In this document: one piece after another, positions 25,892-34,376 of the stretch
Layout: every line of letters starts with the position of its first letter
Numbering within the stretch: the stretch's first letter is position 1
Source: an uncultured Clostridia bacterium
GTDB taxonomy: Bacteria > Bacillota > Dehalobacteriia > UBA4068
Reading direction: 5' to 3'
Length of the DNA stretch: 46,463 nucleotides
Assembly: GCA_944390945.1 (NCBI GenBank)
Contig: CALXRV010000026.1
Location: 1-46,463 of the forward strand
The notes under the pieces: generated by a model
Told to the model about the DNA's origin: nothing
The model's input: the letters and a program-made list of their open reading frames with translations, nothing else
The model's database searches: none
Position numbers and translations under genes: made by a program

Positions 25892-28549
25892 TCAGTTTTT
25901 GCAGAGCCTAATCGTTGAGCCATGCACGGGATCCGAACTGACTTCCAGATAGCGTGGGATACGTTCCTGCACAGCTCGCACATGCGTGATTACCCCCACC
26001 GCACGTCGATCGGAGGGCAAGCGCTCCAAAACATCCAGCACTGCCTCAAGACTACCGTCATCCAGCGAACCAAAGCCTTCATCCAGAAAAAAGAATCCCA
26101 GTGGTACGCTGCTCATCTCAATCCGCTGCGAAAGCGCCAATGCCAATGCGAGCGAAACGAGAAAAGTCTCGCCGCCGGAAAGGCCGGCAACAGGCCGGCG
26201 CATTCCGCCATTATACAGGTCTACCATAATAAAGTCGCTATCGCGTGCGTTTTCAAACAGTTCCAGCCTGTAGCGGGATGCGGTAAGAGAAAGCAGGATA
26301 TGCGAGGCTTCCAACGCAAGATCATGCATGGCATTGCGCGCCAGATATCGAACAAAAGCATTTCCCTTCAACAAGCTGCTCAACCGACGCAGCACATCCA
26401 CACGCGACTGCGCCCGTGTCTGCTGCAGACCCAATCCCGCAGCAGCCTTGCGGTCATTTTCAGCCTTTTCCAGCTGTACGCGCAGCCGGATCTTCAGCTC
26501 CTGCTCTGCCGTCGATTTCAGGCTAAGTTGCTCCGCAACAGCCTGCGTCTCGATTAACCGAGCAGGAACATAGTCTGCCAACGCTGATTCAAGCCGCTGC
26601 AGTCTCTCTTGCAAGCTGCGCCTGCGATCTTCATGGTTCGCTATACTTTCCCGCAGCCGCTGCCGTTCTTCCTGTGGCAGCAAGCATTGCCGCGCCATAT
26701 TCGCTTCCTGGAATCCTGCCGCCAAAACCGCCTGCAGCAAATGTTCGCGTACACTATCAAACTGCGCCTGCAAAGCGCCAGCCTGGCCGTTCGCCTGCGC
26801 GGCAGCCAGCTGCTTTTCCTGTTCATCCGCTTTGCAGTGGAGCAAAGCCTGTGCCGTGCGCTCCGCTTGCTCCTGCGCCTGGGCAAGCCCTTTCTGCAGC
26901 TGCGCCAACATTGCCTGCGGATCATCGCCTCCTGCCATTTGCCGCAGCAGGGAACGGTGCGTCACCACCGCTTGTTCCATCGTATGCAACGCAGCCTGCC
27001 GCGTTGCCAATTCCTGCGCACAGCGCTGCTCCTCTGCTGCGATCCGCTCCTTTTTTTCACGAAAATCGCACAGATCATGCTCCGCCTGTTCCATTTGCTC
27101 AACCAGCCGCTGCCAGTGCAGTTTTGTCTTGCGTTCCCGTTCCATACCGCTAGCGGCAGATTCATCCACAAATGCCGCAGGTGCGGGGTGTTCACAACTG
27201 CCACAGACCGGGCAGGGTGCACCTTCCTGTAAAGCAGCTGATAAAAGTGAAGCTGCCTGCAACCGGCGCAGCCGGTCTGCCTCTGCAACAGCCTGCTGCC
27301 AGTCTGCGAATGCCGCATCATGAAGACTGCGCCGTTGCGCAGCCTTCTTCTCTGCCGTGGTCAACTGCTCTCCCGCATCCTGCAAACGCCGCGTGGCTTC
27401 CGCCAGCCGCGTGGCGATGCCATCCTCTGCCAGTGCCTTGGTCGCCATATCCAACGCCTGTTCTTCAGCGAGCAGGCGCTCCTGCTCATGCAAAGCCAAT
27501 CGTAACCTTTCGATCTGCGGTTCGGCCTCTTCTTTCTCTTTCTGATAATGCGCAGCCGCTTCCTCTGCCGCTTTCCCGGCAGCGCTACAGGCGGATAACG
27601 CCTCGTCCAGACTCATCTTAGCCTGCTCTGCCAGACGAACCGCCTCGCGGCAATGCTGATGTAAGGATACCGCCTGCTGCAGCAGTTCGCGCAGAGGTTC
27701 CGCCTGCTCGGCAAGTTGCAGCTGTTCACGCTGGGCGCCGATCTGGGCATCCTGCTGCCCAAGCTCTGCCAGCCCCTGTTGGCAGGTTTCCCGCTCTGCA
27801 GCCTGCTCCGCCAGCAGTTCCAACCGCTGCAAGCGCCGTGAAACTGTGGCAATTTCTTTTGCCAGTTCCTTGGCATGAAGCTCGCTTGCTGCCAGTTGCC
27901 CATGCAGGGAATCGATATATGCTTCATCATGCTCGCCAAGCATGGCAAGCTGATCTTTTACAGCCTGCAGCGCGGCCTCTGCCAGCCGCAGCTCCTGATT
28001 GGCACGGTTGCTCAAACTTTTTCCATAAGCCTGAAAATGAAATAGCTCCTCGAACAATGCGCTGCGTTCACCAGGCCGTAACTTTAACAGCTGATCAAAC
28101 TTTCCCTGCGGCAGGATCACCGTCTGACAAAACCGTTGACAGTCCATGTTCAACAGCTTCTTAATGGCAGCATTCATCAGCTCAGCCTTATCTGCCATCA
28201 CGACGCCATCGTCACAGATCAGCCTGCAGCTTTTGCCCTGCGCGGAAAAGGCCTCGCCCTTTGCGCGCTCAAACACGCGTTCGGCACGATATGTATGCTG
28301 CCCTAGCCGAAATGAAAAGGATACGGAACAACTTTTTTCCCGGCTGTTGATCATACCCTGCGTGCCGCGCGGCGCCCGGTTAACAACACCGAACAGCGCC
28401 AGGGTCATCGCATCTAAAATTGTTGATTTGCCGGCGCCCGTCACACCGAAAATACCAAACAGTCCCTCCGCAGCCAACTCTTGAAAATTGATCTCCTGCT
28501 GGCTACGGTAACTATTTAAACCAGCAAAGCGCAGATTGAGCGGGATCAT
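25892..28549 (-). CDS. sbcC: nuclease SbcCD subunit C (SMC-like ATPase)
   Basis: ATPase arm of the SbcCD (Mre11-Rad50 type) complex that opens DNA hairpins and processes breaks. It has 885 residues, somewhat short for the family (about 1000). Walker A GVTGAGKST is near residue 38, and long coiled coils flank the zinc hook CPVCGSCEHP near the middle. The ABC signature GLSGGETFLVSLALAL and Walker B FFFLDEGFGSLD are near the end. The ATG overlaps the sbcD stop (ATGA), and its SD is made by the Glu codons at the end of sbcD. Confidence 0.95.
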   Translation of the reverse strand: MIPLNLRFAGLNSYRSQQEINFQELAAEGLFGIFGVTGAGKSTILDAMTLALFGVVNRAPRGTQGMINSREKSCSVSFSFRLGQHTYRAERVFERAKGEAFSAQGKSCRLICDDGVVMADKAELMNAAIKKLLNMDCQRFCQTVILPQGKFDQLLKLRPGERSALFEELFHFQAYGKSLSNRANQELRLAEAALQAVKDQLAMLGEHDEAYIDSLHGQLAASELHAKELAKEIATVSRRLQRLELLAEQAAERETCQQGLAELGQQDAQIGAQREQLQLAEQAEPLRELLQQAVSLHQHCREAVRLAEQAKMSLDEALSACSAAGKAAEEAAAHYQKEKEEAEPQIERLRLALHEQERLLAEEQALDMATKALAEDGIATRLAEATRRLQDAGEQLTTAEKKAAQRRSLHDAAFADWQQAVAEADRLRRLQAASLLSAALQEGAPCPVCGSCEHPAPAAFVDESAASGMERERKTKLHWQRLVEQMEQAEHDLCDFREKKERIAAEEQRCAQELATRQAALHTMEQAVVTHRSLLRQMAGGDDPQAMLAQLQKGLAQAQEQAERTAQALLHCKADEQEKQLAAAQANGQAGALQAQFDSVREHLLQAVLAAGFQEANMARQCLLPQEERQRLRESIANHEDRRRSLQERLQRLESALADYVPARLIETQAVAEQLSLKSTAEQELKIRLRVQLEKAENDRKAAAGLGLQQTRAQSRVDVLRRLSSLLKGNAFVRYLARNAMHDLALEASHILLSLTASRYRLELFENARDSDFIMVDLYNGGMRRPVAGLSGGETFLVSLALALALSQRIEMSSVPLGFFFLDEGFGSLDDGSLEAVLDVLERLPSDRRAVGVITHVRAVQERIPRYLEVSSDPVHGSTIRLCKN

Positions 28550-29778
28550 TCCTCTTCTTCTTCCTCCTCCTCAGCCAACAGCTGACAAAAAGCGTCCAGC
28601 AGTGCATCATCCGCTGCAACGCCTTCACTTTCCAGCACAAAATCAGCAAACCGCTGCGGGATGCTTTTTTCCTCCATCGGTGCATATTCCGCTACTTCCC
28701 CCTGCTCACGATAAAGCGGCGTCACCGCGACCAGACAGGGGTGCGCTGCCTGCAAGGCATCCAGTTGCTCGGCGGTCAGGGGCTGCTCTAATTCAATCTG
28801 TAAACTAACCCAAACATCTTGTAACGCTGGATCGCTACAGCGCTGCAACGCTTCGGCATAACTGCCAACCCGCCATATGGCAAGAGGACGGCCTGCCTGC
28901 AGCGGTATTGCCTGCAGGGTGATCTGCTTTTTTCCTGCCTCATCCCAGGCTATTTCGCCCAACATAATAGCTTTTACCTGATCGCATTCAGAAAAACTAT
29001 AGGCAAGCGGAGAACCGGCATAAAAACAGGGTACCGCATGCCGTACCTGTTGTGCCCGATGCAAATGTCCCAGTGCGATATAATCTGCACCGGCAGGGAA
29101 CACATCCCGGCTCACGCCAAAGCTGCCGCCCACCTGCATGCTCAGCGGTCGCTCCGAGTCGCTGCTATGCCCTCCGGCAACAAACAGATGCGCCAACACG
29201 AAATTCGCTGTATCCGGGCGAAAATCTGCAGCCAACTGCTCCATTTTTTCTAGCAGCACACGCTGATAATCATGGCGGGCTCCAACCTCATCCGTAATAT
29301 CTTCTGTATAAAGTTCCTGCAATCTCGCCTCCGAAAGATATGGCAAGGCTGCGACGACCGCCTGCTCCCCATTTGCCAAGCGCAACCGCAACGCATTGCG
29401 GGAAGGCAGGCAGCCAATACCATCTGCAGCTGTCGTAGCTGGGAAACGTGTTCCCGGCATACCGATCAGAAAGATGCCGCGATGCGCAGCCAAAGCCTGC
29501 GCCGCTGCCAGCCTTTGCGGTTGGTCATGATTGCCGGCAATCGCCACGACCGCACAACCTGCAGCAGCCAACCGCTCCGCAAACAGATAAAACATTTGTT
29601 CTGCAGCTGCCGGCGGAATAAACGCATCAAAAATATCCCCCGCCAACAATGCCAGATCCACCCGCTCCGTTTCCACCAAAGCGGCGATCTCATCCAATAT
29701 GGCCTGCTGCTCCGGCCAACGGGGACGGTTGTCCAGGAAACGCCCCAGATGCAGGTCTGCTGTATGTAAAAATTTCAT
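28546..29778 (-). CDS. sbcD: nuclease SbcCD subunit D (Mre11-like nuclease)
   Basis: Mn2+-dependent nuclease partner of SbcC, 410 residues. The phosphoesterase motifs are in order: TADLHLG, LLAGDIFD, AGNHD, LAHLFV and GHLHRA. A capping domain and a C-terminal tail follow, ending in eight consecutive glutamates. AGAGGA nine bases before ATG 29778 supports the start; an adjacent GTG is possible. Confidence 0.95.
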   Translation of the reverse strand: MKFLHTADLHLGRFLDNRPRWPEQQAILDEIAALVETERVDLALLAGDIFDAFIPPAAAEQMFYLFAERLAAAGCAVVAIAGNHDQPQRLAAAQALAAHRGIFLIGMPGTRFPATTAADGIGCLPSRNALRLRLANGEQAVVAALPYLSEARLQELYTEDITDEVGARHDYQRVLLEKMEQLAADFRPDTANFVLAHLFVAGGHSSDSERPLSMQVGGSFGVSRDVFPAGADYIALGHLHRAQQVRHAVPCFYAGSPLAYSFSECDQVKAIMLGEIAWDEAGKKQITLQAIPLQAGRPLAIWRVGSYAEALQRCSDPALQDVWVSLQIELEQPLTAEQLDALQAAHPCLVAVTPLYREQGEVAEYAPMEEKSIPQRFADFVLESEGVAADDALLDAFCQLLAEEEEEEEE

Positions 29779-29871
29779 CACGCAATATCCTCTTTCTTGT
29801 TGAAGCACGCTTTGTGAAATCTGTATGGAGACGATTTTCTACCCATCAACCACTGCTCATCAGTCATTCAA

Positions 29872-29950
29872 CGGCAGGAAATCCTCCCATACGAGCGGAA
29901 CAAAATTTATAGTTCTGGCAGTACGGCTGGATTTCCTGCCGGCCTTTTTT
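29872..29950 (+). other. long hairpin with T-run upstream of mntP (terminator or small RNA end)
   Basis: A perfect 13-bp stem (CGGCAGGAAATCC / GGATTTCCTGCCG) closes a 44-base middle. The middle can pair further (CCATAC with GTACGG; GAAC with GTTC). Six T follow at 29945-29950 on the plus strand. It ends just before the mntP promoter, so it is not part of the mntP leader, and no plus-strand gene precedes it. It may be the 3' end of a short untranslated RNA. A weak upstream promoter (TTGAAG, 18 bases, TATGGA) could serve it. Confidence 0.45.
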
Positions 29951-29951
29951 G

Positions 29952-29980
29952 TTGACAAATATCGTCCTATCGCAGATAAT
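29952..29980 (+). promoter_or_regulatory. promoter of mntP
   Basis: TTGACA, 17 bases, GATAAT. The -35 is perfect; the ATG lies about 30 bases after the predicted start of transcription. The leader is too short for a yybP-ykoY manganese riboswitch. Confidence 0.75.
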
Positions 29981-30015
29981 ATCAAGTGCTGATATTTCAA
30001 TCACGGGAGCAAATC

Positions 30016-30585
30016 ATGGATATCTACGAGTTGTTGCTGATCGGCCTTTCTCTTTCCATGGATGCCTTTGCTATTTCGGTGACAAATGGCGCGGCATATG
30101 GCGGAGCCAAAAAACAGGCATTCATCACTGCGTTGGCCTTTGGTCTGGCACAAGGATTGATGCCGTTGATCGGTTATCTGCTGGGCAGCGGATTCAGCCA
30201 CATTATCGCCTCTTTCGATCATTGGGTAGCCTTTGCGCTATTATTGCTGATTGGTGGTAAAATGCTGCGCGACGGACTTCGCGATCTGCGCAGTAAAAGT
30301 TGTGCAGCGCCACATCAGCTGGATCTGCGCACTTTGCTCGGTCAGGCGGTCGCAACCAGTATCGATGCGCTTGCGATCGGTGTCAGTTTTGCGGCATTGC
30401 GCGTCAATATCGTCTATTCCGCCTCGGTCATCGCTGCTGCGACTTTTTTCTGTTGCCTGGCCGGAGGGCTAATCGGCTGCCGTTGCGGTCGCTGGCTGCA
30501 GCGCTATGCTGTACTCGCGGGAGGTATTGTCCTCATTCTGATTGGAATACGGATCTTGCTGGAACATCTGGGTATCCTTGCCTAA
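30016..30585 (+). CDS. mntP: manganese efflux pump MntP
   Basis: A six-segment membrane exporter that lowers cytosolic Mn2+, 189 residues. It is built as two repeats, each with an acidic membrane motif: SLSMDAFAISV near residue 16 and TSIDALAIGVSF near residue 115, the DUF204 hallmark. GGGAG precedes the ATG. Manganese export fits an organism with a Mn-catalase-type coat protein (CotJC), though nothing shows a direct link. A DUF401 gene follows 68 bp downstream. Confidence 0.92.
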   Translation: MDIYELLLIGLSLSMDAFAISVTNGAAYGGAKKQAFITALAFGLAQGLMPLIGYLLGSGFSHIIASFDHWVAFALLLLIGGKMLRDGLRDLRSKSCAAPHQLDLRTLLGQAVATSIDALAIGVSFAALRVNIVYSASVIAAATFFCCLAGGLIGCRCGRWLQRYAVLAGGIVLILIGIRILLEHLGILA

Positions 30586-30653
30586 ATTCTTTGCCGAAGA
30601 TCTTTTGCGGGATCTTGGCGACAAGCATACAGACGAAAAGGAGCGTTCGCCGT

Positions 30654-31862
30654 ATGGAACTGCTGAAACTTGCCGCCATTTTTGTCCTCATCCTCATCTT
30701 TCTCGGGCTGAAAAAACCTCTCTATCTCGTTATGCTGGGCGCTACGGTACTCGTTGGCATTTTTTTTGCCATGCCGCCGCTCGAATTCCTGCGTAGTTTT
30801 GGCCTTTCCCTTATCAACCCGGAAACGCTTGAAGTAATCCTCGTCATCTGGTTTGTCATGCTGCTGGAAGGCTTGCTTGGCAGAGCAGGGTATCTGCAGC
30901 GCATGCTCAATGCCATCGATGAGCTATTCCACAGTAAACGTATTGATGCTGTTTCCATGCCGATGATCATCGGCTTCCTTCCCTCAGCTGGCGGCGCTCT
31001 TTTTTCTGCGCCAATGGTCGACAATGCAACCGCATCCCTTTCGCTCTCCGCCGAACAAAAATCCGTGATCAATGTCTACTACCGCCATATTATGGAAATC
31101 TTTTTCCCCACCTATCCTTCTCTGCTAATCATCGCCGGCATTGCCGGCGTGCCGGTCGGTGGACTTTCCGCAATTCTGTTTCCCATGGCGGTGCTCGCCT
31201 TTTTCAGTGGTTTTCTTCTGTTACGGGGCTTCCCCCGCCAGCCCAAGCAGAGCGAAGATAAACCGCATGATCTGGGAAAACGAATCAAAAACACCCTGCT
31301 TGCCCTTTGGCCGTTTCTTTTTTTGATCGTTTTGATCATGCTGGTTGATCTACCGGTCTCCCTTTCTTGCTTGATCGCCCTGCTCGCCGTGTTTATCGCA
31401 GTCAAACAGCCGATCCGCGGCCTGCCACAGCTGATCCGCGAACAAACGAAAGGGCGCATTCTGTTGGCCAGTGCAGCTGTCATGGTATTTAAGGATTTGA
31501 TCCAGGCCAGCGGAGCTGTGGAAACCCTACCGGAACTGGTCAGCCAGCTGCCTATTCCACCTGTGCTGATCTTTTCCCTGCTCTGCGTATTCATCGGTAT
31601 GCTTACCGGACTTGCCTATTCTGCAACCGGTATTGTTACGCCTCTGCTGATGACCGCCATTCCGGATTTCACGCTCGGCACCATCGCTTTTATTCATCTT
31701 TCTTCTTATATCGGCGTACAGATTACGCCAACCCATCTCTGTGTTAGCATAACCTCGGAGTATTTTGGGGCTAACCTGCAGAAAGTGCTCTTGCAATCCT
31801 TGCCGATTTATTTCGTGCTTTATCTCATTGCAGCAGTCGTTTATGGTTTTTTACTGGCTTAA
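30654..31862 (+). CDS. DUF401 family membrane transporter-like protein
   Basis: A 402-residue integral membrane protein with about ten hydrophobic segments. The family-typical stretches IIGFLPSAGGALFSAPMVDN (residues 103-122) and GLAYSATGIVTPLL are present. The pseudo-symmetric Gly/Ser/Pro-rich re-entrant-like segments resemble the GntP/ArsB ion-transporter group. The substrate is unknown. AAAAGGAG lies about ten bases before ATG 30654. It is probably co-transcribed with mntP. Confidence 0.8.
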   Translation: MELLKLAAIFVLILIFLGLKKPLYLVMLGATVLVGIFFAMPPLEFLRSFGLSLINPETLEVILVIWFVMLLEGLLGRAGYLQRMLNAIDELFHSKRIDAVSMPMIIGFLPSAGGALFSAPMVDNATASLSLSAEQKSVINVYYRHIMEIFFPTYPSLLIIAGIAGVPVGGLSAILFPMAVLAFFSGFLLLRGFPRQPKQSEDKPHDLGKRIKNTLLALWPFLFLIVLIMLVDLPVSLSCLIALLAVFIAVKQPIRGLPQLIREQTKGRILLASAAVMVFKDLIQASGAVETLPELVSQLPIPPVLIFSLLCVFIGMLTGLAYSATGIVTPLLMTAIPDFTLGTIAFIHLSSYIGVQITPTHLCVSITSEYFGANLQKVLLQSLPIYFVLYLIAAVVYGFLLA

Positions 31863-31863
31863 C

Positions 31864-31892
31864 TTGTGAAACAGCAAAAAATAGGGTATAAT
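31864..31892 (+). promoter_or_regulatory. promoter of glnS
   Basis: TTGTGA, 17 bases, TATAAT, just after the DUF401 stop; the ATG is about 37 bases after the expected start. Confidence 0.75.
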
Positions 31893-31935
31893 ATGGTATT
31901 GCGATCAAAGAAATAAACTCTGGAGGTCCTCGTAT

Positions 31936-33612
31936 ATGGATGACCTGAAACAACTGACAGCAAACAATTTTATCGAAGCATTGATCAATGACGATCTGCA
32001 AAACGGCCGTTATGACGGCCGGGTGCATACACGCTTCCCACCAGAGCCCAACGGTTACCTGCATATTGGCCATGCCAAAGCAATCTGCATCGATTTTGGC
32101 ACGGCGGAAAAGTATGGTGGATTAACCAATCTGCGCATGGATGATACCAATCCAACCAAAGAGGATGTGGAATATGTCGAGGCAATCCAGGAGGATATCC
32201 ACTGGCTTGGCTATGACTGGCAGGATCGTTTCTTTTATGCATCCGACTATTTTGAGCAGATGTACCAATATGCTGTAGCGCTGATCAAAAAAGGGCTGGC
32301 ATATGTCTGCCAGCTTTCTCCAGATGAGTTCAAGGAAATGCGTGGCGACTTGACGCATCCAGCAGTCAGCCCATATCGGGAACGGCCAATCGAGGAGAGC
32401 CTGGATCTTTTCGCACGCATGCGCGCGGGTGAATTTGAAAACGGCGCAATGACATTGCGTGCAAAGATCGATCTTGCCTCGCCAAATTTCAATATGCGCG
32501 ACCCGGTGCTTTACCGCATCAACCATATGCGGCATCATCGCACTGGCGATACCTGGTGCATCTATCCGATGTATGATTATGCGCATCCGCTGGAGGACGC
32601 GATTGAAGGCATCACCCATTCCCTTTGTTCGCTGGAATTTGAAGATCACCGCCCGCTTTACGATTGGGTGATCGCCAACTGCGATGTGCCCTGCCGCAGC
32701 CGCCAGATTGAATTTGCACGCCTGAACATCACCAACACGGTGATGAGCAAGCGTAAACTCCGCCGTCTGGTGGAAGAAGGATTCGTCAGCGGTTGGGACG
32801 ATCCGCGCATGCCTACGTTGGCCGGTATGCGCCGCCGTGGTTATCCGCCTGAGGCGATCCGCAATTTCTGCGAAAAGATCGGCGTTGCCAAGTCAAACAG
32901 CACGGTAGAATTCCCTCTGCTTGAATTCTGCGTTCGGGAAGAGCTGAATACCACGGCAGACCGTGCGATGGCGGTCATCGATCCCCTAAAGGTGATCATC
33001 ACCAATTATCCGGCCGGCCAGAGCGAAGAACTGCCGGCAGACAACAATCTGGAAAAAGAAGACGGCGGCACCAGGTTGCTGCATTTCACGCGCGAGCTCT
33101 ATATTGAGCAAAGCGATTTTATGGAGGAACCGATAAAAGGCTTCCACCGCCTGATGCCCGGCGGAGAAGTGCGGTTGAAATATGCCTATATCATCCGCTG
33201 TGACGAAGTGATCAAAGATGAGGCAGGGAAAATTACGGAACTGCATTGCAGCTATGATCCAAATACACGCAGCGGCAATGATACCAGCGGTAAAAAGGTG
33301 AAAGGTACCATTCACTGGGTAGATGCAGCAAGCGCTGTCCCTGCAGAGCTGCGGCTGTATGACTGTCTGTTTGCAAAAAGCAACCCGGATGACACGGAAG
33401 AAGGCGAAGATTTTACAGACTTTGTGTCTGCGGATTCCCTGGTCGTCAAGCATGCCTTGTTGGAAGCCTCCTTAGCCGATGCGCCGCTGGCAAAACCCTA
33501 TCAGTTCATGCGCCAGGGATATTTTATCAAAGATAAAGATAGCGGCGAAGGGAACCTCATCTTCAACCGAATCGTCACAATGAAAGATAGCTGGAATAAA
33601 AAGCAAAAATAA
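31936..33612 (+). CDS. glnS: glutaminyl-tRNA synthetase
   Basis: Charges tRNA-Gln directly with glutamine. It has 558 residues. The class I signatures are [16 protein letters not shown] (HIGH) and [10 protein letters not shown] (KMSKS variant); a two-barrel anticodon-binding region forms the C-terminal third. GlnRS distinguishes itself from GluRS by the [11 protein letters not shown] context. Most Bacillus-like Firmicutes make Gln-tRNA by GatCAB instead, so this gene points to Clostridia or Negativicutes. TGGAGG nine bases before the ATG. Confidence 0.96.
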   Translation: MDDLKQLTANNFIEALINDDLQNGRYDGRVHTRFPPEPNGYLHIGHAKAICIDFGTAEKYGGLTNLRMDDTNPTKEDVEYVEAIQEDIHWLGYDWQDRFFYASDYFEQMYQYAVALIKKGLAYVCQLSPDEFKEMRGDLTHPAVSPYRERPIEESLDLFARMRAGEFENGAMTLRAKIDLASPNFNMRDPVLYRINHMRHHRTGDTWCIYPMYDYAHPLEDAIEGITHSLCSLEFEDHRPLYDWVIANCDVPCRSRQIEFARLNITNTVMSKRKLRRLVEEGFVSGWDDPRMPTLAGMRRRGYPPEAIRNFCEKIGVAKSNSTVEFPLLEFCVREELNTTADRAMAVIDPLKVIITNYPAGQSEELPADNNLEKEDGGTRLLHFTRELYIEQSDFMEEPIKGFHRLMPGGEVRLKYAYIIRCDEVIKDEAGKITELHCSYDPNTRSGNDTSGKKVKGTIHWVDAASAVPAELRLYDCLFAKSNPDDTEEGEDFTDFVSADSLVVKHALLEASLADAPLAKPYQFMRQGYFIKDKDSGEGNLIFNRIVTMKDSWNKKQK

Positions 33613-33628
33613 TTGGAGGGCTACTGCC

Positions 33629-33844
33629 ATGGCTGCTGTAAAAAAGCTCTACCGCTCAACCAAAAACCGAATGCTGGGCGGCGTTTGTGGCGGCATTGCC
33701 GAGTACTTTGGCTGTGATCCGACGCTGATTCGTCTGATTTATGTCGCGCTTTCTTTGTTTACGGTCGCGTTTCCCGGGATCATCCTCTACATTATCTGCC
33801 TGCTGATCATTCCAAACGATCCTGGCTATACGGATATCGTTTGA
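33629..33844 (+). CDS. PspC domain membrane protein
   Basis: A 71-residue protein: basic N-terminus KKLYRSTKNRMLGGVCGGIAEYFG, the amphipathic start typical of PspC, then one membrane segment ending LLIIPNDP. PspC domains sense or respond to envelope stress in the Psp system, but single-domain forms occur alone in many Firmicutes. TTGGAGG precedes the ATG. It lies 17 bp after glnS and is probably co-transcribed with it. Confidence 0.9.
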   Translation: MAAVKKLYRSTKNRMLGGVCGGIAEYFGCDPTLIRLIYVALSLFTVAFPGIILYIICLLIIPNDPGYTDIV

Positions 33845-33926
33845 CGAAATTATAAAAGAACGGTCAGACGAATTCGCCGCACATCCATGTCGCACATCCA
33901 TAAGGTAAGGAAACAATGATCTCTTT

Positions 33927-33964
33927 AGGACAGCATAGCAAATTGCTATGCTGTCCTGTTTTTT
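33927..33964 (+). terminator. terminator after the PspC gene
   Basis: 15-base arms (AGGACAGCATAGCAA / TTGCTATGCTGTCCT) around a single central base, then GTTTTTTCTTT. It lies 83 bp after the stop and abuts the recombinase relic. Confidence 0.85.
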
Positions 33965-33966
33965 CT

Positions 33967-34320
33967 TTACCGTTCAATGCTCTGCTTATCTTCGTCCTGC
34001 TGCAGCCCGCCGACGAAGTTCCAGATAGTCTGGATTTTCTGTCGCCGGTGACCACTGGCTTTGGCCAGCGCCTGGACGATAATACCGGATATCACGCTTG
34101 GCAAAAAGCGCTCGGTATCATCATCAACGTTCAGATAATCCCGCCCCATGCGGGATATATCTTTACGATAACCGTTTTCCCTTTCTTGCTTCTACAGGAT
34201 GACTCCTCTCATTCGAGACAGGTCTATCAAAAGCCGCTCCGGAAATACCGGTATCGATGAACAAGTTAGATTGGCATATCCGCTATCCTTTGCATACTTC
34301 AAAGGGGTTTCTCGATAAGA
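33967..34320 (-). pseudogene. relic of a large serine recombinase (resolvase family)
   Basis: Minus-strand fragments match landmarks of transposon-type large serine recombinases across different frames. In order they are LKYAKDSGYANLT, then FIDTGISGAAFDRP after a one-base shift, then VIVKD / ISRMGRDYLNV separated by another one-base loss. Next comes a jump straight to the C-terminal end (GHRRQKIQTIWNFVGG). Most of the protein, normally about 500 residues, is deleted. The motif order and frameshifts show decay, not a small intact gene. It lies next to the ABC-F gene and suggests that gene arrived on a mobile element. Confidence 0.75.
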
Positions 34321-34376
34321 GATTCGTCAAGGGAAGCATATGCGGGAAACCATATTCCGCCATTTCCCCTTGCCTT

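Noticed and set aside
29872..30015. yybP-ykoY manganese riboswitch or 4.5S SRP RNA upstream of mntP
   Set aside because: The mntP promoter lies after the hairpin, the conserved riboswitch bases are not seen, and the SRP GGAA tetraloop region is absent.
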